A DNA stretch of 64,000 nt from JAEVLT01 sp964484065 (GTDB lineage Bacteria > Bacillota > Bacilli > Bacillales > Cytobacillaceae): positions 32,957 to 96,956 of the forward strand of contig CAZAEW010000007.1 of assembly GCA_964484065.1 (NCBI GenBank). Direction: 5' to 3'. Below the pieces are notes generated by a model, which was not told the DNA's origin, made no database searches, and saw only the letters and a list, made by a program, of their open reading frames with translations. The position numbers were made by a program, and so were the translations under genes. The stretch's first letter is position 1. The number at the start of each line of letters is the position of its first letter. Of the stretch, positions 17,072-24,942 are shown in pieces.

Positions 17072-17608
17072 CTAAAGATGCGGCAGGATAAGACCCCCGT
17101 AGAGTAATGCTCCGCCAACCATAAAGGCCGGATGAATTTTAAATTTAACAATTGCAAGCAAAGAAATAATCCCGATAATGGCTGAGTTTAGGATGCCAAT
17201 GGAATGAATAGAGTTCGATGACATTTTCCAGGTTAAAGCGAGCATCATGATCGCAATGACAGGCTGGACAAGCAATGTCATTCCTTGAACAACTAATGAT
17301 TGCCGGTGCCGGTTTAGCAGCTTTAAAAGGATGATTAGTGCAAAAGCAGATGGGAAAATGGTTGCGAATAATGCAACGATAACTCCCCAAAAACCATAAA
17401 CATCATATCCCACATATGTAGCAATATTGGTGGCGATCGGGCCGGGAAGGGCGTTTCCAATCGCAAGCATCTGTGAAAATTCCTCATTATTCAGCCAATG
17501 ATAGTGGTTGACGACCTCTTCATACATCAGCGGGATTGAAGCAGGACCGCCGCCGTATCCAAGAATATTGGCAATAAAAAAACCTAAGAAAAGTTGTAAT
17601 AATATCAT
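17072..17608 (-). CDS. Short-chain chromate transporter (ChrA family), second subunit
   Basis: 178-residue membrane protein with the ChrA motifs GYGGGPASIPL near the N-terminus and ALPGPIATNIATYVGY. Short-chain ChrA proteins occur as pairs of half-size polypeptides that together make the transporter. This one and its partner 12 nt upstream correspond in size and order to Bacillus YwrB-YwrA. They export chromate or move related oxyanions. Some pairs have no proven substrate. Confidence 0.88.
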   Translation of the reverse strand: MILLQLFLGFFIANILGYGGGPASIPLMYEEVVNHYHWLNNEEFSQMLAIGNALPGPIATNIATYVGYDVYGFWGVIVALFATIFPSAFALIILLKLLNRHRQSLVVQGMTLLVQPVIAIMMLALTWKMSSNSIHSIGILNSAIIGIISLLAIVKFKIHPAFMVGGALLYGGLILPHL

Positions 17609-17620
17609 GTTAGCTGCCCC

Positions 17621-18184
17621 TTAGTTTGAAGATTGGCTGAATCGATCTTTAATTCTGAAATGGAACGCACCGTAAAGAAGGAAAATCAAAATGACGATTG
17701 CCGGATGAATCGGCACCACGTACAGAAGAACAAACGACAGGAGTAAAAAGAGCACCCCCAATATCTTTCCCAGACCCTTCATGGCTTTAAAAGCAAATTC
17801 ATAGGCCATCTGCCCGAGCATGACCGCTACAACCGGCATTACCGCACTGATCATATCGGTAAAAGCTTTCGAGAAGCTAAAAACATTAACAAGTGACAGG
17901 AGGATAACGGTTGCAATGCAAGTAGGAGCAATATGGGCAAGCACGCTAACAATAGCCCCTGCAGTTCCTTTGATTTGATAACCCAAATAAGCTGCCATTT
18001 TCGGAGCGATTGGACCCGGCAAAGCATTTGCCAGAGCTAACGTTTCTCCAAATTCTTCATCCTCGAGCCAATGATAGCGCGTCACTGCTTCGTAGCGGAT
18101 TAATGGAATAACAGATGGGCCTCCCCCAAATCCCAATACGCCTGTACGGGTCATGGCCACAATTAATTCTTTATACGATGACAT
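17621..18184 (-). CDS. Short-chain chromate transporter (ChrA family), first subunit
   Basis: 187 residues, the first gene of the minus-strand chromate pair. It shows GVLGFGGGPSVIPLIRYEAV at the N-terminus and NALPGPIAPKMAAYLGY, followed by several hydrophobic helices. It is homologous to its downstream neighbour, and the two are read as a heteromeric pair. No upstream regulator gene of the ChrB type is adjacent. Confidence 0.88.
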   Translation of the reverse strand: MSSYKELIVAMTRTGVLGFGGGPSVIPLIRYEAVTRYHWLEDEEFGETLALANALPGPIAPKMAAYLGYQIKGTAGAIVSVLAHIAPTCIATVILLSLVNVFSFSKAFTDMISAVMPVVAVMLGQMAYEFAFKAMKGLGKILGVLFLLLSFVLLYVVPIHPAIVILIFLLYGAFHFRIKDRFSQSSN

Positions 18185-18278
18185 CCTAAGCTTCCCCCTA
18201 AGTTGAACGAACCGGATTCTTTATCTCGATTTTAACATTCTCTGAATTAAAATGGATGATAATCCTGTTAAGTGTCAA

Positions 18279-18301
18279 CAAAAAAAGACCATTTAAGGTC
18301 T
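18279..18301 (-). terminator. Terminator of the two small membrane-protein genes
   Basis: AGACC (18286-18290) and GGTCT (18297-18301) form a 5 bp stem. On the minus strand it is followed by a T7 tract (A-run at 18279-18285). Confidence 0.65.
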
Positions 18302-18315
18302 CCCTGCAAAAAAAC

Positions 18316-18792
18316 TCAGCTGAATTCCTTATCAATCCCACGGAAAAACCATACACAAAAAATTCTTGTCACCATAAATGTCAGGAACAAAGTGATCCAC
18401 GTCCAATACCAGGTCCAGTTTACATAGTTGATTAAATCAGTGTATCTCTCAAACAAGGCTTCAGGAACGGTAAGGGCAGTACTGTATGCACAATAATATA
18501 GAAATTGATACAGTTTGCTTTTGAAGTTTGGATAAAAGGCATTGAAAACACCGCAAAAGACCGGATAAACAAAATACTCATACGTAAAACTGGCTTGATT
18601 TACATCGGACAAGAAGTTTATGGGATAAGTAATGAAATGAAATTCCACGACTAATAAGCCTGTAACCCATGTAATGAATTGTTTAAATAGGACGGAAACA
18701 ATAGCCACTCTCTTCCTATCATTTGGAATAATAAAAACAAATCCAAAAGTGAAAAACCATACAAAAAATAAAATACCCCATTCTAGTTTCAT
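18316..18792 (-). CDS. Multi-pass membrane protein, CBO0543-like
   Basis: 158 residues with four to five predicted membrane helices and a very hydrophobic, aromatic-rich sequence. The segment YTDLINYVNWTWYWTWITLF resembles the CBO0543 family of small Bacillus/Clostridium membrane proteins of unknown function. It is a paralogue of the gene upstream (the shared pattern LINY..W.WYW.WI.LF.TF), with which it overlaps by 4 nt. No function can be assigned. Confidence 0.7.
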   Translation of the reverse strand: MKLEWGILFFVWFFTFGFVFIIPNDRKRVAIVSVLFKQFITWVTGLLVVEFHFITYPINFLSDVNQASFTYEYFVYPVFCGVFNAFYPNFKSKLYQFLYYCAYSTALTVPEALFERYTDLINYVNWTWYWTWITLFLTFMVTRIFCVWFFRGIDKEFS

Positions 18793-19283
18793 CGAATGAT
18801 TTCCTTATCTTTTTGAAACAAATTTTTATCTTTAAAAAACCATTGGTAGATTAAACTGGTGGCAGAAAATGTACAAAAAAGGTTAATCCATGCCCAATAC
18901 CAGGCATAATGGATGTAATTTATTAAATTTGTATATATTTCAATCATATACTCAAAAATGGTTATGCCCGATATATACAGCGATAAATTAAAAAGTTTTT
19001 TGAAAAGGTTTCCTTTCGGTTCAAAGATTACGCAGAAACCGCAAATGAGAGGATAAAAGAAATATCCCGTAGTAATAAGTACTCTTGTAGCTTTTGGAAG
19101 TTCTCTTATTGGAAATGAAATGAGATGGTATTTTGTATGGATTAAAACACTAATCCACATAAGTGTTTTACAAACCAGGAATGTAAACAAGAATCTGCGG
19201 TAACGGTTTTTAGGCACAAACAGGATATAGGAAATTAAACCAACAACCCACATTAGGATAATAATCAAAAATTCTATTTTCAT
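18789..19283 (-). CDS. Multi-pass membrane protein, CBO0543-like (paralogue)
   Basis: 164 residues, about five hydrophobic helices. YTNLINYIHYAWYWAWINLF is the counterpart of the conserved segment in the next gene, so the two arose by duplication. It is the first gene of a two-gene operon. No enzymatic motif is visible, and the function is unknown. Confidence 0.7.
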   Translation of the reverse strand: MKIEFLIIILMWVVGLISYILFVPKNRYRRFLFTFLVCKTLMWISVLIHTKYHLISFPIRELPKATRVLITTGYFFYPLICGFCVIFEPKGNLFKKLFNLSLYISGITIFEYMIEIYTNLINYIHYAWYWAWINLFCTFSATSLIYQWFFKDKNLFQKDKEIIR

Positions 19284-19389
19284 AAAAAAACTGAAACCTT
19301 CCTACTTAGCTGTCTTATCTATATTTTTTTCAATTAACCAGCAGTATAAACATGGTTTTACAAATACGAAAAAATTTTATCAAGGCCTA

Positions 19390-19420
19390 TTGACCTTCAC
19401 GCTGCGTTAAGGTGTATCGT
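19390..19420 (+). promoter_or_regulatory. MerR-type promoter/operator of mta
   Basis: TTGACC (19390-19395) and TATCGT (19415-19420) are separated by 19 bp, the long spacer typical of MerR-activated promoters. A dyad CCTTCACG (19394-19401) ctg CGTTAAGG (19405-19412), with one mismatch, occupies the spacer. This fits autoactivation by the downstream MerR protein. Confidence 0.8.
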
Positions 19421-19440
19421 TAATTTTAGGAGGTGATCAG

Positions 19441-20205
19441 ATGGAATATACAGTGCAAAAGCTTGGCAGGTTAGCGGGCATCAGCACGAGAACGCTGCGG
19501 TATTACGATGAAATTGGGATTCTTAAGCCGGCAAGAATCAATTCGTCCGGATACCGGATTTATGGCCAGGCGGAAGTGGACCGGCTCCAGCAAATTCTTT
19601 TTTACAGAGAATTAGGTGTCAGCCTTGATGCGATTAAACAAATGATCACGTCCCCTTCCTTTGATGGTGCTGCTGCACTGAAGGAACATCGCGAAAAACT
19701 CCTGAAAAAACGAGAGCAGCTTGATTTATTAATTGTCAATGTTGAGAAAACCATAGCGTTAACCGAAGGGAGAATCACCATGTCAAATAAAGAAAAATTT
19801 GAAGGATTTAAGAAAAAAATGGTCGAGGATAATGAACGGAAGTATGGCAAAGAGATCCGTGAAAAGTACGGAAGTGAAACCGTTGAAAAATCGAATGCGA
19901 AATTAATGAATATGACGGAGGAAGAATATAAAAAGGTTACAGGTTTGGAGCAGGATGTAAGAGATACGCTTGCCCGGGCCTTCGCAACAGGAGATCCTGC
20001 CGGGGAATTGGCGCAAAAAGCAGCCGATCTTCATAAACAATGGCTGACCTTTTATTGGACCGAATACAGCAAGGAAGCGCATGCGGGGCTTGCGCAAATG
20101 TATGTTGATGATGAACGGTTTAAAGCTTACTATGATAAAGAACAGCCGGGGACAGCTGAATTCCTCAGGGATGCAATCCGGATTTACACCGGGGTTAAAG
20201 AATAA
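19441..20205 (+). CDS. mta: MerR-family multidrug-responsive activator (Mta/TipA type)
   Basis: 254 residues, matching Bacillus Mta (257). The N-terminal MerR winged helix (QKLGRLAGISTRTLRYYDEI, GILKPARINSSGYRIY) is followed by a coiled-coil linker (about 75-108) and a C-terminal TipAS antibiotic-recognition domain. Mta activates its own gene and multidrug exporter genes on binding drugs. The upstream promoter has the 19 bp spacer and dyad expected for autoregulation. No efflux gene is cotranscribed, though an EamA exporter lies downstream after a terminator. Confidence 0.9.
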   Translation: MEYTVQKLGRLAGISTRTLRYYDEIGILKPARINSSGYRIYGQAEVDRLQQILFYRELGVSLDAIKQMITSPSFDGAAALKEHREKLLKKREQLDLLIVNVEKTIALTEGRITMSNKEKFEGFKKKMVEDNERKYGKEIREKYGSETVEKSNAKLMNMTEEEYKKVTGLEQDVRDTLARAFATGDPAGELAQKAADLHKQWLTFYWTEYSKEAHAGLAQMYVDDERFKAYYDKEQPGTAEFLRDAIRIYTGVKE

Positions 20206-20221
20206 TATCAAAAGGAGTATG

Positions 20222-20254
20222 GGCGGACAGTGTAAATAGCTGTCCGCCTGTTTC
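20222..20254 (+). terminator. Terminator of mta
   Basis: GGCGGACAG (20222-20230) pairs with CTGTCCGCC (20240-20248), followed by TGTTTCTTTT. Confidence 0.85.
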
Positions 20255-20310
20255 TTTTCTCATTTTCCTTTATAATGAAATTAAAAAATACCGTTTTGGA
20301 GCGATTGTGT

Positions 20311-21219
20311 ATGCAGGGGAAACTAAAAATCATTACAGCGATGCTCATTTTTGGAAGTATAGGGGTATTTGTTAAAAATGTTGATTTTCCATCAAGTGAA
20401 ATTGCGTTTCTAAGAGGTGTAATTGGGAGTGTTTTCTTAATACTTGTCAGCCTGATTGCAAAACAAAAAATATCATTTTCTTCTATAAAAGATAATCTTG
20501 TTCTTTTACTTATATCAGGATCTGCCATTGGAATGAATTGGATCTTGTTGTTTGAATCCTACCGGTACACAACCGTATCCAACGCAACCTTGAGCTATTA
20601 TTTTGCTCCGATATTCGTCATGATTTTAGCTCCGTTTGTTTTAAGAGAAAAACTGACGTTCGTAAAAACAGTATGCATACTGGGGGCGATGGCAGGTTTA
20701 TTTCTTGTTGTAAACATTAACGAGGGCAGTGCGGCAGGTTCCTATAATCATCCGGTTGGAATCCTTTATGGTCTCTCGGCGGCGATTTTATATGCAAGCG
20801 TTATTCTAATGAATAAATTTATCAAAAATCTGACTGGTTTTGAAACAACTCTCATTCAATTGATGGCTGCAGCTCTTGTTCTTTTGCCATATGTCTATTT
20901 TCGGGATCAATTAAATCTTTCCGGGGTAAGCTCGAAGTCGATTATTTTGATTCTGATCCTTGGCCTTGTACATACCGGGGCTGCTTACTTTTTGTATTTT
21001 ACATCGGTAAAGGAATTGAAAGGTCAAACGATAGCTGTGCTCAGTTATATTGACCCTGTTTCTGCTGTTATCTTTGCAGCCATTTTTCTCGGAGAAAATA
21101 TGAAGCCTGTGCAAATGGTTGGGGGAGTTCTGATTCTTGGGTCCGCTTTTCTTAGTGAAATAATCGATTTTAAAATGAGGCGGCTTGCTGACGATGTAAA
21201 GTCAGCCACCCCTGAATGA
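20311..21219 (+). CDS. EamA/DMT-family transporter
   Basis: 302 residues with ten hydrophobic helices arranged as two EamA repeats (one begins at MLIFGSIGVFVK, the second at GILYGLSAAILYASVILMNK). Members export amino acids, metabolites or drugs; the substrate cannot be predicted. The open frame begins at 20275, but GGAG at 20298-20301 with 9 nt spacing selects the ATG at 20311. The longer version would overlap the mta terminator tail. Confidence 0.85.
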   Translation: MQGKLKIITAMLIFGSIGVFVKNVDFPSSEIAFLRGVIGSVFLILVSLIAKQKISFSSIKDNLVLLLISGSAIGMNWILLFESYRYTTVSNATLSYYFAPIFVMILAPFVLREKLTFVKTVCILGAMAGLFLVVNINEGSAAGSYNHPVGILYGLSAAILYASVILMNKFIKNLTGFETTLIQLMAAALVLLPYVYFRDQLNLSGVSSKSIILILILGLVHTGAAYFLYFTSVKELKGQTIAVLSYIDPVSAVIFAAIFLGENMKPVQMVGGVLILGSAFLSEIIDFKMRRLADDVKSATPE

Positions 21220-21254
21220 AAAAACTAAAATGAATAAAAATAAAGATAAAACCT

Positions 21255-21294
21255 AAAACGCTTAGCACCGATTAATAGTCTAAGCGTTTTTTTT
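21255..21294. terminator. Terminator between the EamA gene and the PAP2 gene
   Basis: AAAACGCTTAG (21255-21265) pairs with CTAAGCGTTTT (21280-21290) followed by further T residues, between convergent genes. Confidence 0.85.
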
Positions 21295-21296
21295 CT

Positions 21297-21833
21297 TTAT
21301 TGAAATAAATGGAATACGAAGTAAAAACAGAGACATCCAAAAAACGTTCCAAGGATTCCTCCGGCAATTACATCGGAAGGGTAATGAAGTCCCAAATACA
21401 TTCTGGAGATACCGACGCATAATCCGATTGGAATTAAAATAATGGCCAGGGGAGGGATTAGGATGATGAATGGGATGGTGATTGAAAAATAGGCGGTAGT
21501 ATGCCCTGAAGGAAATGAATGATCTTTAAGTGGATTAGCGGGATATTTGGTTCTTTCCAGAACTAAGTAAGGCCTTTTCCGCGGGAAGATTTTTTTTAGC
21601 AAAAATACAGGTAAGTGACTGATTGCTAAAGATGCAGCACTTGAAACAGCCGTTAATCTAAGCTGGCCGGAAGTAAAGGCGGCCAACGCTAATACAGTCA
21701 CAATCGTAAAAACAGCACTTCCAAGCTGGGTGATGCAACGGAAAAAGAGGTTCCAATTCTTTTTATCAAAGTGCTGATTGATTCCAAGAAATAATCGGCG
21801 CTCAAAGTGATGTAAGGTATGAAACAGCTTCAT
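21297..21833 (-). CDS. PAP2-family membrane phosphatase
   Basis: 178 residues with about five membrane helices and the three phosphatase motifs in order: KKIFPRKRP (80-88), FPSGHTT (PSGH 108-111) and SRMYLGLHYPSDV. Such proteins dephosphorylate lipid phosphates such as undecaprenyl diphosphate, phosphatidylglycerol phosphate or diacylglycerol diphosphate at the outer membrane face. Which one applies here is not determinable. It is a monocistronic minus-strand gene. Confidence 0.9.
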   Translation of the reverse strand: MKLFHTLHHFERRLFLGINQHFDKKNWNLFFRCITQLGSAVFTIVTVLALAAFTSGQLRLTAVSSAASLAISHLPVFLLKKIFPRKRPYLVLERTKYPANPLKDHSFPSGHTTAYFSITIPFIILIPPLAIILIPIGLCVGISRMYLGLHYPSDVIAGGILGTFFGCLCFYFVFHLFQ

Positions 21834-21999
21834 TTAGAATGCCTCCTAAAAAAGCATATTTTTACACCGAGAAAATGAATTTTTTAATGAAGCAATTGAT
21901 TTATCAATCTTATTATCTAACATTTTTTACCTATACACAAATGAAATACTGATTCTAATAATAAATGAATAAAAATTCAAATTTACCAATTTTAATCTG

Positions 22000-22064
22000 T
22001 TGACGTGATGTAAAATAGCACATATAATCAGGAAAAGTAACATTTTATGTGAGGAGATATAACA
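22000..22064 (+). promoter_or_regulatory. Promoter and TnrA/GlnR-like site of the ammonium transporter operon
   Basis: TTGACG (22000-22005), 17 bp, TATAAT (22023-22028). A TGTNA-N7-TNACA match (TGTGA GGAGATA TAACA, 22048-22064) spans the ribosome site and start codon. The motif is the TnrA/GlnR consensus, and a downstream position would favour repression rather than activation (inference). Confidence 0.6.
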
Positions 22065-22477
22065 TGATTGTTATAGATGAATTTTTTCATCACAGTTCTT
22101 TTCAAATTGCCACTGAAGAATTGATAACAGCATTAAAAAATATCAAAAGTGCAAAGGAAAAAGAAATTGATGTACTTAAAGATAAGATTACAAAATATGA
22201 GCAGACGAGAAGGGCGCATGAGGTATGGTATCAATCCCTGTCACCGGTACGTAAATTTTTTACGGGACGTCCCCCGAGCCATCACCAGGCAGTCGAATAC
22301 ATTGTCAATGTAAAAGAGCGTTTTAATCATATAGAACAAATTAAGGCTAAAATTTCTGCTATCGAAAAAGTGATTCAAGGAGTAGTAAATGAACCGGATT
22401 TGGAGCAAATAACCATTGCTGCTTTTATGATTGAGGAAATTAAAGAGTGGCAGGAAAATAGGGGAGTTATTGAATGA
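22064..22477 (+). CDS. Unknown coiled-coil protein translationally coupled to amt
   Basis: 137 residues from the ATG at 22064 (GAGGAGA at 22051-22057). It is highly charged and predicted mostly helical: a coiled coil at about 14-50 (EELITALKNIKSAKEKEIDV) and another at about 90-115. A short central loop contains SLSPVRKFFTGRPPSHHQ. No signal peptide or membrane segment. Its stop overlaps the amt start (ATGA), the position where other bacteria often place glnK, but it has no PII fold features. I do not recognise the family. A soluble partner or regulator of the transporter is plausible. Confidence 0.75.
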   Translation: MIVIDEFFHHSSFQIATEELITALKNIKSAKEKEIDVLKDKITKYEQTRRAHEVWYQSLSPVRKFFTGRPPSHHQAVEYIVNVKERFNHIEQIKAKISAIEKVIQGVVNEPDLEQITIAAFMIEEIKEWQENRGVIE

Positions 22478-23742
22478 CCATCGGGACAATTAATTCAGGT
22501 TTAAATACAATATGGGTCGTTTTAACAGCAGCGATGATTATCTTAATGGAAGGCGGCTTTGCCTTATTGGAAGCCGGATTTGTCCGCAGAAAAAACAGCG
22601 TAAATATAATCATGAAGGTTTTTGCGGATATTACAATCGGAACGCTTTGTTATTATTTAGTTGGCTTTGCCCTTATGTATGGTAAGGATCTATTGGGCAT
22701 CATTGGCCAGAATGGATTCATGCTCAAAGGTAATTTTTCTTACCTGAATCTCTCAATCTCAACAGATACCTTTTGGTTGTTTCAAGGTGCGTTTGTCATT
22801 GCAGTTATCTCCATTGTTTCCGGTGCTGTCGCGGAGAGGATTAATTTCCGCGCCTATCTTCTTTATGTTATTGTCATGACTATGTTTATTTATCCGATTG
22901 CAGGGCATTGGGCCTGGGGCGGCGGCTGGCTGGGTAAACTTGGATTTGAGGATTTTGCTGGATCAGCCGTCATTCACGCCTTGGGAGGTTTCTCGGCGTT
23001 GGCAGCAGCGATCATCATAGGACCAAGGAAAGGGAAGTTTACTCAAGCTGGAACGAGTACCATCGCGCTGCCAAGCAATCTTCCGCTTGCATCCGTTGGC
23101 GCCTTTTTATTGTGGTTTGGCTGGTTTGGCTTTAATGCGGGAAGTACCTTGCAGGCAACAGACGTAAGGATTGGGCACATCGCCATTGTTACAATGCTTT
23201 CAGCAGCTGCCGGCGGAGCTATTACGTTGATTTATACCTTATTTCGCTATGGACGTTCTGATGCGCCGTCCGTCATTAATGGTTCTTTAGCGGGACTTGT
23301 CGGAATTACAGCAGGATGTGCCTTTGTAAGTGATCAGTCTGCTATATTAATAGGAGCTGTTTCCGGTCTCTTGATGATGATGGCAACAAATTGGCTGGAG
23401 TCACGAAAAATTGATGACCCTGTCGGCGCTTTTCCGGTTCATGCCGTTTCCGGAGTGTGGGGGACCATTGCGGTTGGTCTATTTTCCGCAAAGGGCGGGC
23501 TGTTTACCGGCGGCGGCTGGCATCTTTTGAGCGTTCAATTGCTTGGCCTTGCTGTTTTGTGTGTTTGGGGTTTTGTTTTAACATGGGGCGGGTTAAAATT
23601 AATCAATCGTATTGTTCCTGTTAGAGCAAGCGCCGAGGAAGAGGAAATCGGACTTGATGTCAGCTATCACGGAATCATGGCTATTCACACATCTGCTGAA
23701 TTTATTACCATTGATGAGCATTTTGAAGGCCCTAAAGAATAA
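22474..23742 (+). CDS. amt: Ammonium transporter (Amt family)
   Basis: 422 residues, eleven predicted membrane helices. Typical Amt segments are EGGFALLEAGFVRRKNSVNI, AGHWAWGGGW, the first pore His in GSAVIHALGG, GWFGFNAGS, and the second in PVHAVSGVWGTIAVGLF. It imports ammonium under nitrogen limitation. Translation is coupled to the preceding coiled-coil gene. No PII gene (glnK/nrgB) follows: the next 600 bp contain a terminator-like hairpin and a repeat array. Confidence 0.95.
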   Translation: MTIGTINSGLNTIWVVLTAAMIILMEGGFALLEAGFVRRKNSVNIIMKVFADITIGTLCYYLVGFALMYGKDLLGIIGQNGFMLKGNFSYLNLSISTDTFWLFQGAFVIAVISIVSGAVAERINFRAYLLYVIVMTMFIYPIAGHWAWGGGWLGKLGFEDFAGSAVIHALGGFSALAAAIIIGPRKGKFTQAGTSTIALPSNLPLASVGAFLLWFGWFGFNAGSTLQATDVRIGHIAIVTMLSAAAGGAITLIYTLFRYGRSDAPSVINGSLAGLVGITAGCAFVSDQSAILIGAVSGLLMMMATNWLESRKIDDPVGAFPVHAVSGVWGTIAVGLFSAKGGLFTGGGWHLLSVQLLGLAVLCVWGFVLTWGGLKLINRIVPVRASAEEEEIGLDVSYHGIMAIHTSAEFITIDEHFEGPKE

Positions 23743-23822
23743 TTAATAGAGTATTTGTATATTCATTTAAAAAGCAGAAGCTAATGAGCATAAGTAGTTC
23801 AGTTTTAAAAATTAAATTTTTT

Positions 23823-23848
23823 AGTCCAATTCGCAAATGAATTGGACT
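23823..23848 (+). terminator. Probable terminator of amt
   Basis: A perfect 10 bp stem, AGTCCAATTC (23823-23832) with GAATTGGACT (23839-23848). The downstream tail (ATTTACCTTT) is only moderately T-rich. Confidence 0.6.
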
Positions 23849-23886
23849 ATTTACCTTTGTTCAGAGGAAAGTAAAAACAGATGATC

Positions 23887-24279
23887 GATGTCCGAAGTTT
23901 GAGCATCTTCGGACAGGGGAAGGCAAAATCGCATGATCGATGACCGAAGTTTGAACATCTTCGGACAGGGGAAGGTAAAATCGCATGATTGATGTCCGAA
24001 GTTGGAGTATCTTCGGACAGGGGAAGGCAAAATCGGATGATCGATGTCCGAAGTTGGAGCATCTTCGGACAGGGGAAAGCAAAAACAGATGATCGATGAC
24101 CGAAGTTTGAGCATCTTCGGACAGGGGAAGGAAAAATCGTATGATTGATGTCCGAAGTTGGAGCATCTTCGGACAGGGGAAGGAAAAATCGCATGATCGA
24201 TGACCGAAGTATGAACATCTTCGGACAGAGGAAAGCAAAACCACATGAATGATGCCCGAAGTTTGGGCATCTTCGGACC
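23887..24279. repeat. Array B: eight tandem 52 bp palindromic units
   Basis: Units begin at 23887, 23939, 23991, 24043, 24095, 24147, 24199 and 24251, an exact 52 bp period. Each carries GATGWCCGAAG, a 9 nt loop, then CTTCGGACA, followed by a purine-rich spacer of the type GGGGAAGGCAAAATCG. Long minus-strand open frames here are by-products of the repeat. The remaining non-array sequence of 23743-24428 shows nothing else I can support. Confidence 0.95.
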
Positions 24280-24428
24280 AAGCATTTTTATGCTAATTCA
24301 AATACTGATTTTCGTAAAAGAGCAGTGATAATTCAATTGTGTATTTTCATTTTCTACTCGATAACTGAACTACTTATAATAAGCATCTGTTTTTTTGCAT
24401 AAAAACAGTATAAATTTTCCTCATTCAT

Positions 24429-24902
24429 CTAGGTTACCATATCGGGTGTACTGATTTTATTTTTCCTAAATCCTTTTCGAAGCAGAAGGATAAAAAATAA
24501 TAACAGCGGAATACCCGTCTGCAAAGGTAAATGAAGATAAATAGGCACCCATTTTAGTCCAACCTCAATATGTTCGGTGAAGTTGCGGGACATTTGAATG
24601 GAAGAAATGAAAATAAGTAAGCTTAAAAATAAAATGCAGTACGCTTTTTGTTTTTTTGTTTTTATAGGAAATAAATCTTGAATGCCTATAAAACCAGCGT
24701 AGAAAAAGACGAAAACTTTTATAAACATTCCTAAAATTAACGTAGCTACAACAATGATATCCAGTCTCTGAATAAAATTTGCTAAATTTACCCGTGATAC
24801 CGTTTCAAGCAGGGGGAATTGGGAATTAGCTGCGCTGCTAGCACCAATAATACTTATTTCGAGCGCAATGGTCACACTTAAGATTAACCCGCTGGAGAAC
24901 AT
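24429..24902 (-). pseudogene. Truncated GerAB-type germination permease (C-terminal ~40% only)
   Basis: The 157-codon frame matches only the C-terminal part of the complete GerAB-type protein encoded just upstream (RVNLANFIQRLDIIVVATLI versus KVNIGNFIQRIEILAGGMVF). The N-terminal ~220 residues are absent, the upstream in-frame sequence reaches a stop within a few codons, and no convincing ribosome site precedes the ATG at 24902. It looks like a remnant of a tandem duplication or of a second B subunit gene deleted at its 5' end. Translation as a short membrane protein is not excluded. Confidence 0.75.
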
Positions 24903-24942
24903 ATAACTGAAATGGGGTTATCCTCGATGCCTCCATGCTCAC

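Noticed and set aside
23847..24285. Three long overlapping minus-strand open frames (127-144 codons) with repeated CPKML/SEDAPTSDID motifs
   Set aside because: They lie wholly in the 52 bp tandem array in all three frames at once. The period creates open frames, and no ribosome site or known domain is present.
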